Shown here in pieces: positions 48,660-60,989 of a stretch of DNA of 64,000 bases. Numbering within the stretch: the stretch's first letter is position 1; each line of letters starts with the position of its first letter. The notes beneath the pieces were generated by a model that saw only the letters and a program-made list of their open reading frames with translations, ran no database searches and was not told the DNA's origin. The position numbers were made by a program, and so were the translations under genes. The stretch is from Antrodiella citrinella (lineage: Eukaryota; Basidiomycota; Agaricomycetes; Polyporales; Steccherinaceae): positions 1 through 64,000 of the forward strand of contig SGPM01000078.1 in the NCBI GenBank assembly GCA_004802725.1, given 5' to 3'.

Positions 48660-51600
48660 ATGGAGGCCATTACACCCTCAGCGCCGTGTAGAACTTCCCT
48701 CGACCGTGACGTCGCAAAGTTTTTCGTGCTTCTGCCACTCTCGCTTGTAGCTCTATGCATTTTGGAGGAATCTCTGGAGGTACGTGGCACGTTACACGGT
48801 CGTAGATGGATTCATCCATTGAAACTGACTTCCCGTTTTCGTCAGACATACTCCATCTTACAGTCTGATATACTGAATGGACTATTTGTTCTTGTCTTGG
48901 ACATTTTCATTTCTCTCCTCCGCATCCCTATCCTGCTCTTGTCGTGCTTGGGATTGTGCCATCTGTCTGTAGCTGCTCGTATCAGGGAGTCTACTGTGTC
49001 GCTGTTACAGGTGCGGCTGAATTTGTACCGTTGTGGCAACATGCAATTTACTGAACATCATCGTGTGCAGTCTTTTGGCGTTCGTTCAAGTACCGATGTC
49101 AAAGTTTCCCATCTCGAGGGTCAGGTCGCATCCCTCTCTGATGAGCTCTCGAAATCCCGCGCAAACGCTATTGAAGTACAAACACAGTCTATGCGTCTCC
49201 AGACCAAGCTTTCGCAGGCCCAACGCGAAACACAGAAACTGCGTCGGAAGGCCGCCGCCGAACATATCGCAGAGACCACCCGACTTCAAGAAGCTCTGGA
49301 GATCGCTCAAGATGGATGCGATGATCTGCGTCGGGAGAAGGAGGCTCTTGCCGTTGACCAGGCCACGGAGATCCAGGGCTATGCTACACGGAATGCCGCT
49401 CTTCGTCGCGAGTTCAATACGGAGAAAGCTGATTTGCGCACCGAGATCAAGGACGTCAAAGCTCAATGGAGGAAGGAAGTTTCGGAAATTACTTCTCAAC
49501 GCGACGATCTTCGTCGGCTTTGTCTCGAACATCAAACCCAAACTCTCGCTATTCAAACACACTATTCAAGCGTTGAGGACGATATGCAATCCGCACGTCG
49601 AAAGCTGGCTTCCATCCAGGACCGGACCCGCTTACTGGAGGCCATGCGCTATCATAACATTAAGGATCTACTACTTGGTCTTCTGGTGCTCTGGCGATTT
49701 TCTCACGTTCTTGGTCTCCGTCTCAGCGATGCCCTCAGAGTCAAGGCCGTGCTTCTCCTGCGGTTCAAGACACTCTCTAGCCAGAAAGTCGAAGCCCGTC
49801 AAGCTTATCTTCGTGTGCAGAACCTCAATCAGGACCTCCAAGCGCTGCTCGATGCCGAGGTGGCAAAATGCACCGAAGAAACTGCGTCTTCCCGGAAATG
49901 GCATGCTGAATACTACAAGTCGGTCAAGGCCCGTGATCGTGCTGCAGTGAAGTTCAAGACATTCCAACGCTTCGCAGTCGAGCGATTCTCTAGCACTGCA
50001 ACCAAACTCTTGACTTCTCTTCTCATCCTGTGGCGACAGAACACCATTCTCAGTGCACATCTTGCAGAAACTCGGGCTTTGGCTCGTGCTCTTCAGATCT
50101 CTGCGGCTGAGGCGGACGAAACTCTGGCTGCCGCTGCCGCTGACGACGAAGCTTTCCATGCCGAAAACTTGCACCCTCACGGATTCTCTATGTTATCTCG
50201 CAACGAGGCCAACGCTGTTTATGCCATTCAGTATCGAAAGTACAGCCAAGCTATTCGGGACTACCAGCAATTCGTGGAGAGCTGCTCAACGGCGGTTTCC
50301 GCTCCTTCCGACGACTCTGAAAGGAAGCCCTTGCAAGAGTCTTACGACGGTCTCAAGGACCTCCACGAGAAGGTTGTACTCGAGCGGGACGACGCCCTGT
50401 CAACGATGGAAACTCTGAAAGCGGAACATCGCGACCTCCAGGTCAGGCTTGGACACGCTTCCAAGGAGCACCGCGCCGTCATACATCAGCTGGAAGATGC
50501 TCAGACCCTTGTCTGTATCAAGGAGGAGGAATACCGCGTTCAGTCTTCGGCTTCAGCACACGACTTGGACAAGACTCAGGAACGTGTCCGGTCTCTCGAG
50601 GGACGATGCTCGTCGCAGGATCAGAGGATCGAAGCTCTGCAAGCCAAGCTGGTCGAAGTTGAAGAGAGACGCACTTCCATTGACTCCACCGTTAAGTCTC
50701 TGCAAAATCGGCTAACCGAGTCGAAAGACATGCAGGCTGAATACGAAGGAGAAAACCAGACCTTGAAGTACGAAAATCGCGACCTTAACCTGCAATTTCA
50801 CAATGCCAAGGATGAAGCACGTGAGCTACGTGAACGGAACAGTGCAATGGAAACGGAGTATCGTCAGCACGCTGGACTCCTGGACGCGCAAGTTATTGAA
50901 ATTAGGAAGAAACTCCAAAGGTCTATCTCTGACGCTGGCGTCTTGCAGGACCGTATCGCTGATCTGGAGGATAACCGTCGCTCATTGGAAGGCCACATAG
51001 CGGAGCTACAGAAAGAGGTGGCCGATGCTCGGACCCAGTTGCGCCACGCGCAGACTGTATATGACCAGATGAGGACTCACTTGCAGGCTCAGATCAAGCG
51101 TATGGATGTGTCGACGTTGGAGGCAAACTCGCAACTCTTTGATACTCGGAAACGTGCGCAGGATCTGACGAAGATTGTGTCCAACTTGGAGCGTAGGCAG
51201 GCAGATTTGGAGAGGGAGCTATCAACGTCGATGGATTCGTTGAAGGTGGTACAATCGCAGCTGAAGTCGAAACTGGAGGGTCTGGAGAAGGAGCTTTCTG
51301 CGACCACAGAGTCTGCGCACAAAACGCGATCTCAGTTGCAGTCGGAACTCACTTCTCAGTTGCAGACATCTTCAGAGACTCAGTTTTCCCTAGTCGTCGC
51401 CTTGGCTATCCTCTATGCCTCCCAGAAGGAAGATCGTGCTCGCTGGACCGAAGTTGCGGGTAAGGCTAGATCTATGGACGAGCATATTGGACGTCTGAAG
51501 AGGACCTTCGAGCTTCTGAATAGCTTGGATGTCAACTACCGCCGCTTACTTGTGAACGACTCGCAGTTGCCTCAGGTGGCTTTATCTCGGACTTTGGCCT

Positions 51601-52691
51601 GTCCTGGTATCTCGGCTTCAACGACTGTTCAGCCGCCCGCACCCATACCTCTCAAGACTGCGACTGCTCCTAGCCTTGTCGGCCCATCTGCACCGATGCT
51701 GGGTACCCCCGGTCCGTCTTCTGATGTCGCTTTCTCACACCTAGGCCCACAAGCCACCTCTACGCCTCGTCGTCGGCGTGGCTCACGTGGTAGCGGTATA
51801 AGCCATAAAGCGACATCCGGTGGTGTTCGCCTTGGCCCGTTGGCTAGGATCGTGAAGACTCCAAAAATGTCTTCTTCCCCTTCCATGACCGATGTGGAAT
51901 CTGGTTCGTCGTTTCACCAACCGATGAGCAGGAGAGCGCGCAGGAGAGCTCGGACCGCGAGCGCGTCGATTCTTCTTGCGCCTGGAGATGCGATGCCAGC
52001 TGTAGCAGAGGCGCCTCAGGAGTATGTACAGCAAGAAATCCGCACTGTTTTTCAACCCGCCGGTCCTCGTTCTTCCATCTGCACGGCAATTGTACCGGTG
52101 TCAGCAGTCCCCAGCCCTCAACCTCTCGTCCGAAATCCGCAGACTACCCAGCATCCGACTACCGTTGCACGGAGTGTGATGCAACGTGCGATCCAGGCGA
52201 GGTCACCTGTCATACCGTCAATTCAGCCCGTTGTTCAACATCGCCCTACTCATGTTCCGACACAGCAGCGCGCTGCGCCTCGTCTAGCCCCACCGTTGAC
52301 TTCATTACCTGACGAGTAAGTCCTCTCCTTGTTCTTTTCCACTTACTCGTCATGATTGACTTGAATTTGCAGCGACGTGGACGTGTTCCGGCCCGCTATT
52401 CGTGAAGCCCTTGCAGAGCTCCACGGCGGTGCCCACAGCTATCGGGATGGGCCCGTCCCGAGATCCATCCGTCGCCCGACCCACACGCGTCCCAGCACGC
52501 AGGGATGGCAGTTCACGCCACCCAGACACGAGTTCAACACGGCCGGTGCGTCTCCTGTAAGTGCGTCCGTGGTCACCACACCGGACGGAGAGGTGAAGCT
52601 GATGAGGAAGAAGCCGACGGCGTTGTTGCACATGTCGTTGCCCCAGACCCCTTCCCCGTTGAACAGGAGAGGCTCAGGGCGATATCTGTAA
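48660..52691 (+). CDS. Large coiled-coil protein with hydrophobic N-terminus and repeated hydrophobic blocks
   Basis: Four exons (48660-48779, 48846-49010, 49071-52315, 52373-52691) give 1,282 residues; the first two introns are multiples of three and would otherwise read through. The N-terminus has two hydrophobic stretches (FFVLLPLSLVALCIL and LNGLFVLVLDIFISLLRIPI), which could insert in a membrane. Residues about 110-900 are almost pure heptad-repeat coiled coil (for example LEGQVASLSDELSKSRANAI, RIADLEDNRRSLEGHIAELQ). This is interrupted by short hydrophobic blocks, DLLLGLLVLWRF near 49665 and LLTSLLILWRQN near 50008, with a weaker one, LVVALAILYAS, near 51390. The C-terminal 350 residues are Pro/Ser/Arg-rich and disordered. 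No family is recognised. The form suggests a structural tether or organelle-anchored scaffold, which is an inference. Confidence 0.7.
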
Positions 52692-54090
52692 AGTAGACTT
52701 GGAAATTTTCTTCCACTACTTTCCCCCCATTCTTCTCATCGTTTGTTGATTACTCCACTCTTGTCAGACCTTCTGTCATCATAGATTTGTACAAGTGTGT
52801 GCTTTGTATCGATAGCTTCATGTCGTTCTACCTCGTTGATTCTCTGATCAGCTTGTTCCACGGGTCAAGCACATCATGGCCCTTTCTACAAAATCTGTCG
52901 GACGACTAGTCTATAGTACGGCCCACCTGTTTTCTTTACCAAAGACACGGCCCACGGAGAAGCGGAGACTCGTCTACGTCCACGGTCCACGGTCAAAGAG
53001 ACGCTCATACTTAAAACTCGAACACTGGCGTCGCATTGGCGTTCAAGCTCTCCCTTTTGCAACTTTGTACAAATTCTCGTCGGGAGTGCTACGCCCTCTA
53101 ATCAGCCCAAAGATTCTGCGTTTTACTTGGGTGTTTTACGACCAGTCATAGAGCCTTTAGCCGGCGTGGATTACTCCCGGACCAGCGACGTCGCGACGCT
53201 CCTCCGCCTCCCGCCTTCTGACTCTTTCCTTCGCCGAAGGGGCAGATCTGCATTCTTGGTGAATATCTCACGAGGACGGGCTCTCTCTTGATCGCCAATC
53301 GTTGTGCCAGGACCAGGCAGAGCAGGCTCTCGTCGCAATAGAATAATATCAATCCGGCTCCTAAATCCAACCCATCACGATCTTCGACGCTCGACTTTCT
53401 AGCATGACGTTGCCTGTGACGTGGTGTTCAAATCTTTAATCGCTCGCGAATCACCTACATAAAAGCCGCACACATTTGAAGCATCATCTCGAGGTCGTGT
53501 ATTCCTTCGCCCTTCCGCCAGTAACGGCCAGTTCACGATTCCACTGCAAAGTGATTTCGATCATGTCCACGCGCCATGGGGGTCTATAGGAGCTCTGCTG
53601 TTTCAAGGATACTAGTAACCTCTACCCTCTCCAGGGACGGCTGATCCTTGTTATTACATGCCGTCCACCATGTCATGTACGCAGACTCATATCACCCTTA
53701 TGGACCACGTGTGCGCTATGCACCACTGTATACCCCTGCTGACAATAACTGATACGTCGAATTGGCCCTCAACCTATTGGAAGCCTAGGATCGGCCGGAC
53801 TGACTCTAGAGGACTCCACGAGAATTTTTCTGAGGTGCTCTCGTCTTTCAGCCTTTCGAATCGATTTTCATATTGTTTGTGGACTTCCTCAACGTGCAAC
53901 CGGGGCCCAACCTGGCGCTTATTCGCATCTTGTACGCATCATTGCTAATCTCGTCAACTTTCTAAACTCTAGTTCCTGTACGATGCAGGCTCTTTCATCG
54001 CAGGACTTAGAGCTGCCTACCGGGAATACAGCAGCATCAAACCAGTCCTAATAGACTAGATGGACCCGGTCACCAACCCTCATATTCTAA
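52692..54090. other. Spacer upstream of the MAPKKK gene
   Basis: Short frames only (for example 52876-53151, basic, no family). Should contain the promoter of the downstream kinase gene and the terminator of the coiled-coil gene. Confidence 0.4.
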
Positions 54091-57000
54091 ATGCCCTCGC
54101 ATATCCATCAGCAACCACAGCATCCTGATACTGCTTCCTCCCAATTATCTTCATCACCTCAGACAACGATGACGAGACATACACGAATGCTCTATCCCCA
54201 CCAGAATCATGAAGCGGAGTCAGATGTTGAAGACAAAACGAATCACAGCCGTACTTCCTCGGTCGCGGGATCTAACGCCTCCTCATCCACTACACACACA
54301 TCTCCTCCCAAGTCAGGACCCAAGTTGTATTCACCAGACTCGAAAATCGATTCCAATAACTCGCGCACATACGACCAGTTCGTCCGACGGTACAGACCCA
54401 GGGCTACGGAGGACAATCCTCCGCATGAACCCGTTAACCACCACCACAGTCTCCAGTACCTGCTCGATGGGGCGGACAGCGATGAAGAAGGTGCACAGGG
54501 GCTATCGAACGATGTAGAAGGGCTGGACCGACGAGACGCACTGATGCCTGACTCTGCGCCGGCTGAACCGCAGACCACCCAGGAACGGGAGCGCCTTGAA
54601 TGGCAGGCGATGCTTGCGTCTGTCCTGGCCGGGGATATCCTAAGAGCGGAGAAAGGGCGCATCGCAGTCGCGTTGAAATCGTTCAAGGACAGGGAGAGCA
54701 CTCTGAGTGCCGACCTTTGGCTGGGGATCCAGGCGAAGCTGCACGGGATGACGGAAGCAGTAGAGCGAAAGAGGATCGACGAAAGGAGGCTACGTACCGT
54801 CGATGCAGCTTGCAAGGAGGTACTGGAATTTTATGTTACTGAACCTTCACCAACATTCGTTGGGACAGCAACAGATAATGCTTTGTCGCAAGTAAAGCAC
54901 GTCCTTCATCGACTGGATATCGCATACTCTCTGTACCCCAGCCTGCGTGCCTTCCATATGGACTACACAGCTGCATCCACTATCCAGTTCCAGCGACATT
55001 GCGACGCTCTCAACACGTGGTGTACTGTCCTCACGTCTCTACGTCAAAACATCCACCTGCTACGCAAATGGACGGGCAACGAGAACCTGGATGTTTTGTC
55101 CCCTACTGTATTCCCTGCCACGCGTTCGTCTGGGGAGGGTGACGGAGGCACTCCCTTTGTTGAACGTCTGCTTAAGGAAGAGTCCGTCCAGAGGCATTTC
55201 GAGAAGGGCTCAATGACGACCATTCATGCACTCGTCGGCACTACCCGTGCCGCTCATGTGAATCTAGGTTCTGTGTTCGAATACTTGAATCTGCCGTTGT
55301 TTGAAGAAGAGCTGGTCCCCCTCATCACCTTCCTCACCAGCCTTGCTCAAGCAGTACTCCGTGTACAGCTCGCTTATGCGCAGAAGTTGCGCAATCCCGA
55401 TATCCTGATTCTCGATCAGATGATGGAGGACCTCAAGGTCAAGATCGGATTTGCCTGCGCCCTCAAACGACAATACGAGGCTTTCTTGATACCAGATCCA
55501 GGCGGACACTGGATGTTGCCACCGTGCATCAGCGACGATTACGACAGCGTCATCCTACAGTCTTTGACTTTCTTCTTCAAACTCGTCTACTGGAAACTCA
55601 AAAGCGGACTGAGGAGCATCTACTACAAGGAAACGGACACTATCGAGGCGCAATGGGCTACCTTCAGCGACGTTAGCTCGAGTGTTCCTGGGGGGCCGTC
55701 GCTTGTAGCAGAGGAACTCAGGTACGTGGAGTTTCCTCGTCATTTCTATTGTTATTCAGAACCTAACCAGGATGTCCAGCTCCCTCACCACAAAACTTAT
55801 AGGTCACATTACCAACTATTTCGACACTCAGGTCCTTCTACCGTTATTGTCTGCCGAGCAAAAACGGAAGCTTCGTGATGCGGGTTTACCTGCGCAGGAA
55901 ACCATGGCCCAGACAGCCTTCGAGGTTCATATGGATTCTACCTCATCGGACAAGCCTATATCCGATGATCAACTACTCAACTGGTATGCGAAGATCTTAG
56001 AAGGTGTCAAGCACAGGTACAGGAAGCTGCAACGGCTTTCACGGTGAGACGAGCTTACTTGTAACCGTGTCGCTGCTCGCTGTACTGATACAAGCTTTCA
56101 GTGTTCTCAACCGACGATTTAGCAACTCAGCCGAGTATGATATCAAGAACGTGCCTATCGATTACCTCATTTCTGCCCTCGTGGATGCGGATCACTGTCT
56201 TGTCTATACTTCCGTATGGGAGGAGGACGGCACATTCATCATCGTGCACCCAAGTCTGCGCGGGCGACCTGGGACCATTCAGCGTATACTCATGGAGGCT
56301 TTCCACGTCACGGAAGCCGATGAAGACATGTGGTTGATGGATACCGGAAATTCAGATCCAGACTCAAACGAGGAGGCGTCCTATGTACTCGTGCTCTCTC
56401 AAACGAGCCAGTTCGTCTGGAATGGTCCTGTGCTCATGCTCGACATTCCCAAGTTCGACCTCAAACTGTCGGAGAACCGTATCCGTCTCATCGCGGATGG
56501 CCCACTTCATCGTCTCACTTTGGCTAAGACACATTTCACAGAATCTCTCCTAGCTTGTCCTCTCTTCGATGAACAGATCCCTTGCCCATGTCTTGTTGAA
56601 TCACGAGCCCATCTACCCTTCGTGAACCACGAATTGAAGAAGATGAATCGAGCAACAGCTCACCTGGCGGAATCCGTCATCAATTCGGTTCTTCATGTCC
56701 GGGACGCGCTGCGGCAGACCAAAGGCTATCAAGAACTCCTCCAGAACTGGTTTCGATTCGCTTCGGAACACGGGAAGCACTCGCAGAAGCACATGAATTC
56801 CAGTTCACTTGATAGGTTTGGCCGATTGCTCCTCAGGCTGGACATTTCCTGGGTGACATTCATTTGCGACGACTGTGCTCCCAACGAACATCAAACATTT
56901 CGATGGGCCGTTGCTGCATTGGAGTTCACCTTGCATCGAACTCAAGCAAGTAACGTCTATACAGTCTCAAACAACCAATTCAATATGCTCCGACAGAAAG

Positions 57001-58548
57001 TCGCGACTTGCATGACTCTAATCACGAGTCAGTTCGATCTGCTGGAAGGAGGCCATGCGATGTCGGAAACCAAGCGAGGAAAGAAACGGCGGGAGGAGAT
57101 CCTACGACAGATTGTCCCAGCTGTAGTCCAGGTCGAGGCGCTTCTTGAAGAAGATACGGGTCCGAGCTTCACAGACCCTGCTGTCCGGGTCTTCTGGAAC
57201 CGAACACGCCAAGCTGTTCGGGAATTAGAGATTCTACGTGCTCGCGTTGGTACCGAGCAAAACACAGTTGGAAAAGTACTGGACGAAGAACGCTTAGTCG
57301 ACCGGTCTTTGCTATTGCTCGCAGGATCCAGAGCGAACATAACCATTCGCTGGCAGCAAGGACGCTTTATTGGAGCAGGCTCCTTTGGTTCAGTATACCT
57401 GGCGGTCAATCTCGACTCTGGGTCACTCATGGCTGCCAAAGAGATCAAATTCCAGGCGCTGACAGGGCTGTCCAGCATATATACGCAAATCAAGGAGGAA
57501 CTAGCCGTCATGGAACTGCTGCATCACCCCAATGTGGTCGAATTTTACGGGATTGAAGTTCATCGGGACAAGGTGTTCATCTTCGAGGAATATTGCCAAT
57601 GTGGTAGCCTGGCGTCTCTCCTCGAGACTGGTCGCATCGAGGACGAGAACATTACCCAGGTCTATACCATGCAACTCTTAGAGGGTCTTGTATACCTTCA
57701 CTCCGAAGGCGTATTACACCGTGACATCAAGCCTAGTAGCGAGTGTTATTCCCGCTACTTCTCCATGATTGTGTGCTCATCTCACTCGTGTTGAATGACA
57801 TAGATGTTTTACTCGACCATATGGGAGTCATCAAATACGCTGATTTTGGCGCAGCGAAGATAATAGCGAGGAACCGTTCCTCGATTCAACGGCTGGGTGG
57901 CGAACCTGATGATACAAAGGGGCTCAACGGAGGAGGCAGCAGTCTTACCGGAACGCCAATGTATATGTCACCAGAGATGATCAAAAACGCGGGAGTGGGG
58001 CGCATGGGCGCCATGGACATCTGGTCTGTGGGATGTGTTGTGCTGGAATGTGCAACGGGACGTAAGCCGTGGAGCAACATCGACAACGAATGGTGAGCGT
58101 GAAGTGCCATAAGTATTGGGGCACTGAAATGTTTATACAACTTCGTTACAGGGCCGTCATGTTCCGTATAGGTGGGGCTACGCAGCACCCGCCGTTACCG
58201 GAGCCAAGTCAGCTTAGCGAAACGGGCATCGACTTCATCAGACAATGTCTCATTGTTGACCCTATTCTTCGGCCCACTGCGACGGAGCTCATGGACCACC
58301 CTTGGATGCTGGACTTCGCAGAAACCCTTCGAGGCTATGAGGAAGCAGAGCTCATCAGTCCGCCTGTGAACATGGCAGAACCAGAAGCACTGTTGTGGCT
58401 CGCCACGCAAGGGAAGGAAATCGAACATATCGTGTCCACTTCTCCAAGTCTCTCTCCCACTTTGACGTCGACCTCGTCACCAAAGGCCAGTCAGATCCCG
58501 ACGGAAAGCCGCCTCCGTACAGACTTCTTCAGTCTAGAGTCATCTTGA
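54091..58548 (+). CDS. SSK2: MAP kinase kinase kinase of the HOG stress pathway (Ssk2/Ssk22/Wis4 type)
   Basis: Five exons (54091-55721, 55771-56043, 56102-57738, 57804-58092, 58152-58548) join to 1,408 residues. The N-terminal 120 residues are disordered. A long regulatory region follows with the Ssk2/Wis4 character (VQRHFEKGSMTTIHALVGTT, LNLPLFEEELVPLITFLTSL, FSNSAEYDIKNVPIDYLISA). The kinase domain begins at about residue 1054: GRFIGAGSFGSVYLAVNLDS (Gly-rich loop), AAKEIKF (ATP-binding Lys), HRDIKPSN (catalytic loop), YADFGAAKI (DFG), GTPMYMSPE and WSVGCVVLECATGRKPW. In yeasts this MAPKKK is activated by the Ssk1 response regulator and phosphorylates the Pbs2/Wis1 MAPKK under osmotic stress. 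The third intron lies within the catalytic loop; keeping the normal Asp-x4-Asn spacing needs a GC donor (GCGAGT) at 57739, whereas the weak GT donor three bases earlier deletes one residue. Confidence 0.85.
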
Positions 58549-58795
58549 TTCTCATGCTTTTGTTTCAATGTTTCAATATATCCTACAGTACTAGAGTTGC
58601 TAATTGTAAAAAAAAAGGTAGTCATTCTATGATATAACTATGTACGGCATGTAGGTTACGACGAGACACGATATTTCGCTAATTAGATTGCGTACCCCAA
58701 GTTTGCTTCGTCATATGTAGATATGAGTTCGCCCTTTACCTTCACTGGTATCTCGAACATCGTCAGAACGATTAACAGGCTATGAGATTCAAATT
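58549..58795. other. 3' flank of the MAPKKK gene
   Basis: AT-rich sequence after the TGA, with an A(9) run near 58609, consistent with a 3' UTR. Confidence 0.4.
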
Positions 58796-59145
58796 TAGAA
58801 GCGTCGACTGCAAGAGCATAACTGGTAAGTACTTGGTACACTGTGATTCAATACGGCAGGTCATACCTTGGATTCCAACCACATGATAGGAATTCTCCCA
58901 ATGTCGGCAAGGAAATGGTGAGCATCCAGGACGAGATCCCATGATAAAAACTGGATCCAGTGTCGAACCTCCTCTTCCCTGAGAAGTTCGAAGTTCAGAG
59001 TGTTCATGAACCCCAGTGCAACGTCTGGAGCAACTAATCGTCGAATGACAAGCATGGACCCATGTCTCACCGTACATATGGATGACCAGTGAGTACTCCC
59101 TGGAGTCGCTGTATGATCTGTGAATTTGATAGATGATACCAACCA
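58796..59145 (-). CDS. Possible small spliced gene of unknown function
   Basis: A frame with coding character (YSLVIHMY, then after a possible 46-nt GTGAGA..CTCCAG intron VALGFMNTLNFELLREEEVR and HWIQFLSWDLVLDAHHFLAD) ends in WLESK at another possible donor (GTATGA near 58868). A definite start codon and end were not found. No family is recognised. It could be a fragment of a longer gene. Confidence 0.3.
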
Positions 59146-60989
59146 CGCGGTGATTCCGAGGGCATCAGTGAAATACGGGCAAGAGCACGTGCAACGTGTT
59201 TTGAGAGGGGGTGTGTAGACGGATGTGGTCCATCAGCAAAGGGGGTTTTATCTTGAGCGATCCGACTATTCGCCGGCCGGGGCGGGATTGTACTGGTTTA
59301 CAAGGCGTTGTAAGCGCCTGCTCGTTCTTTCATCGGCCTTGCGTTCTCTTGTCGGTATTTCTGCGCTCGCCTACCTATTGTCCCTCTTCAATCACAACCG
59401 TCGTTTTGCTGAACAATTAAGATCATACGACCCAGCCCTAAACTGCACACAGACCCATCAAATACCCTTAAAACCCTCGGATTCTTTCTCTCGCAAGCCG
59501 CACCTCACTGGCACCTGTGTCTCTGTGACTCCGGACTCTCCTGGGACTCCCGAGTCCCCAACGTGCGGTCTCTCTTAGCTGATATCTACAGCTTGGAGAT
59601 ACTGCAGCTATTCCAGTTGAATCCCCTTCTATTTTTGTTCTTGTTCCACTTTTCTTCGAGCTCAGGTTCGTTGTGCTGCAACAGTGACCGCTGCAGCGTG
59701 CCGGTTCCCTTGCATCTCAATCTACAATGCATCCCATATGTGACAATATGTCATTCCAGTAGTGGTATTGATCAAATTGTAAAGCATCCTACATCCTAGC
59801 ATACTTAAATGTGAAACATTTTTCTTTCAAAGTCCCATTGACTATGATCACTTAGCTGTACTTCATATGATACGCAAGTCACACGCAAACAATAGACCTA
59901 TCGAAGAATACAGCGAGCAGCATGGCTGCTTGAATTGTTGTGAAAGGTTTGAAAAATGTATATAATGACTTGTAAAGTAATATAAAGCAACTGCAAGAAT
60001 AGTAAGCCTTGGCAATTCCCGTCGGGCTGGTCACCGTCGCCAATGCTTATGAAAGAGCAAGTGTGGGCGGTACGGGCTTACCAGGGTGTACCAACTTTTC
60101 GGCGCCTTATGCGCCGGAGGCTTCGTACAAGGCCTTGCAAACCCGTACAAGCTCGTCCCCAAAGTGCTGATGTATGGCCGTTGTGTCTAAAGGGTTGTGC
60201 CAAAAGGCAAGGTTGATAGTAAAACAAGCATGGACAGAGCATCATGGTGATATGTTATCGACAAGGCCAGGAAAAGTCGGTGCGGTCAGGGCTTGTGGGC
60301 AACTGTTTGCCACACTACCCGCAGCCCATCGCTCAAATCCGGAGGCTGTTGACCGCTGTTGATGGCTGTCCAAAGGGTAACTTATGTAAATGAATTCTAA
60401 TTTGTGGATCATTGATCTTAGCCGGCGGGGAGGTATGTATGTTTAGCTCTCGTGCCGACTCTCATCGCACTTTCCTCGCTTGGGAGGGATATGTTTAGCT
60501 CTGCTTACCGCGGCATCTCTGGATCTCGTCAGACGACTTGATGTTTTTCACGTAACTCGAGGGCTCGAGGGATCTGCATCTATCCGCATCTGCAGACAGG
60601 ATAAACTGTATCTCAACTGAATCTCCCGGTGCCATTATTTCATCGTTCAGCGTACAGAGCAGCCTAGGAGTAAGTTTGACTGTTTTGGCGAGAGGGAAAG
60701 AACTTAATTGAAGGTCCGTAAGACGAAAAAGAAAAGAAAAAGCAGTAAGAGGAATAAACAGATAGAAAACAGAAGGAAAGAAATAATTTGGATGTCCTAG
60801 GTAGTGGTCAAAACGAAGAATTCGCAGCTCCCTCGTGTCACTGTACGTGCGTGTATCTGAGAGAAAGGCAACGACGAAGGACACGATCAAACGACGCGGC
60901 ACGCTGACCTTGGAACGTCTTCCCTCCTACACGCCAGGTGAATGGAAGGTCCCAAAGCCTCGCGTACGTCACCCCACCACGCGCGTGCG
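59146..60989. other. Spacer before the MADS-box gene, no gene recognised
   Basis: AT-richer sequence with no coding signal (for example AT-rich 59800-60000). Should include the 3' UTR of the MADS-box gene near its lower end. Confidence 0.4.
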
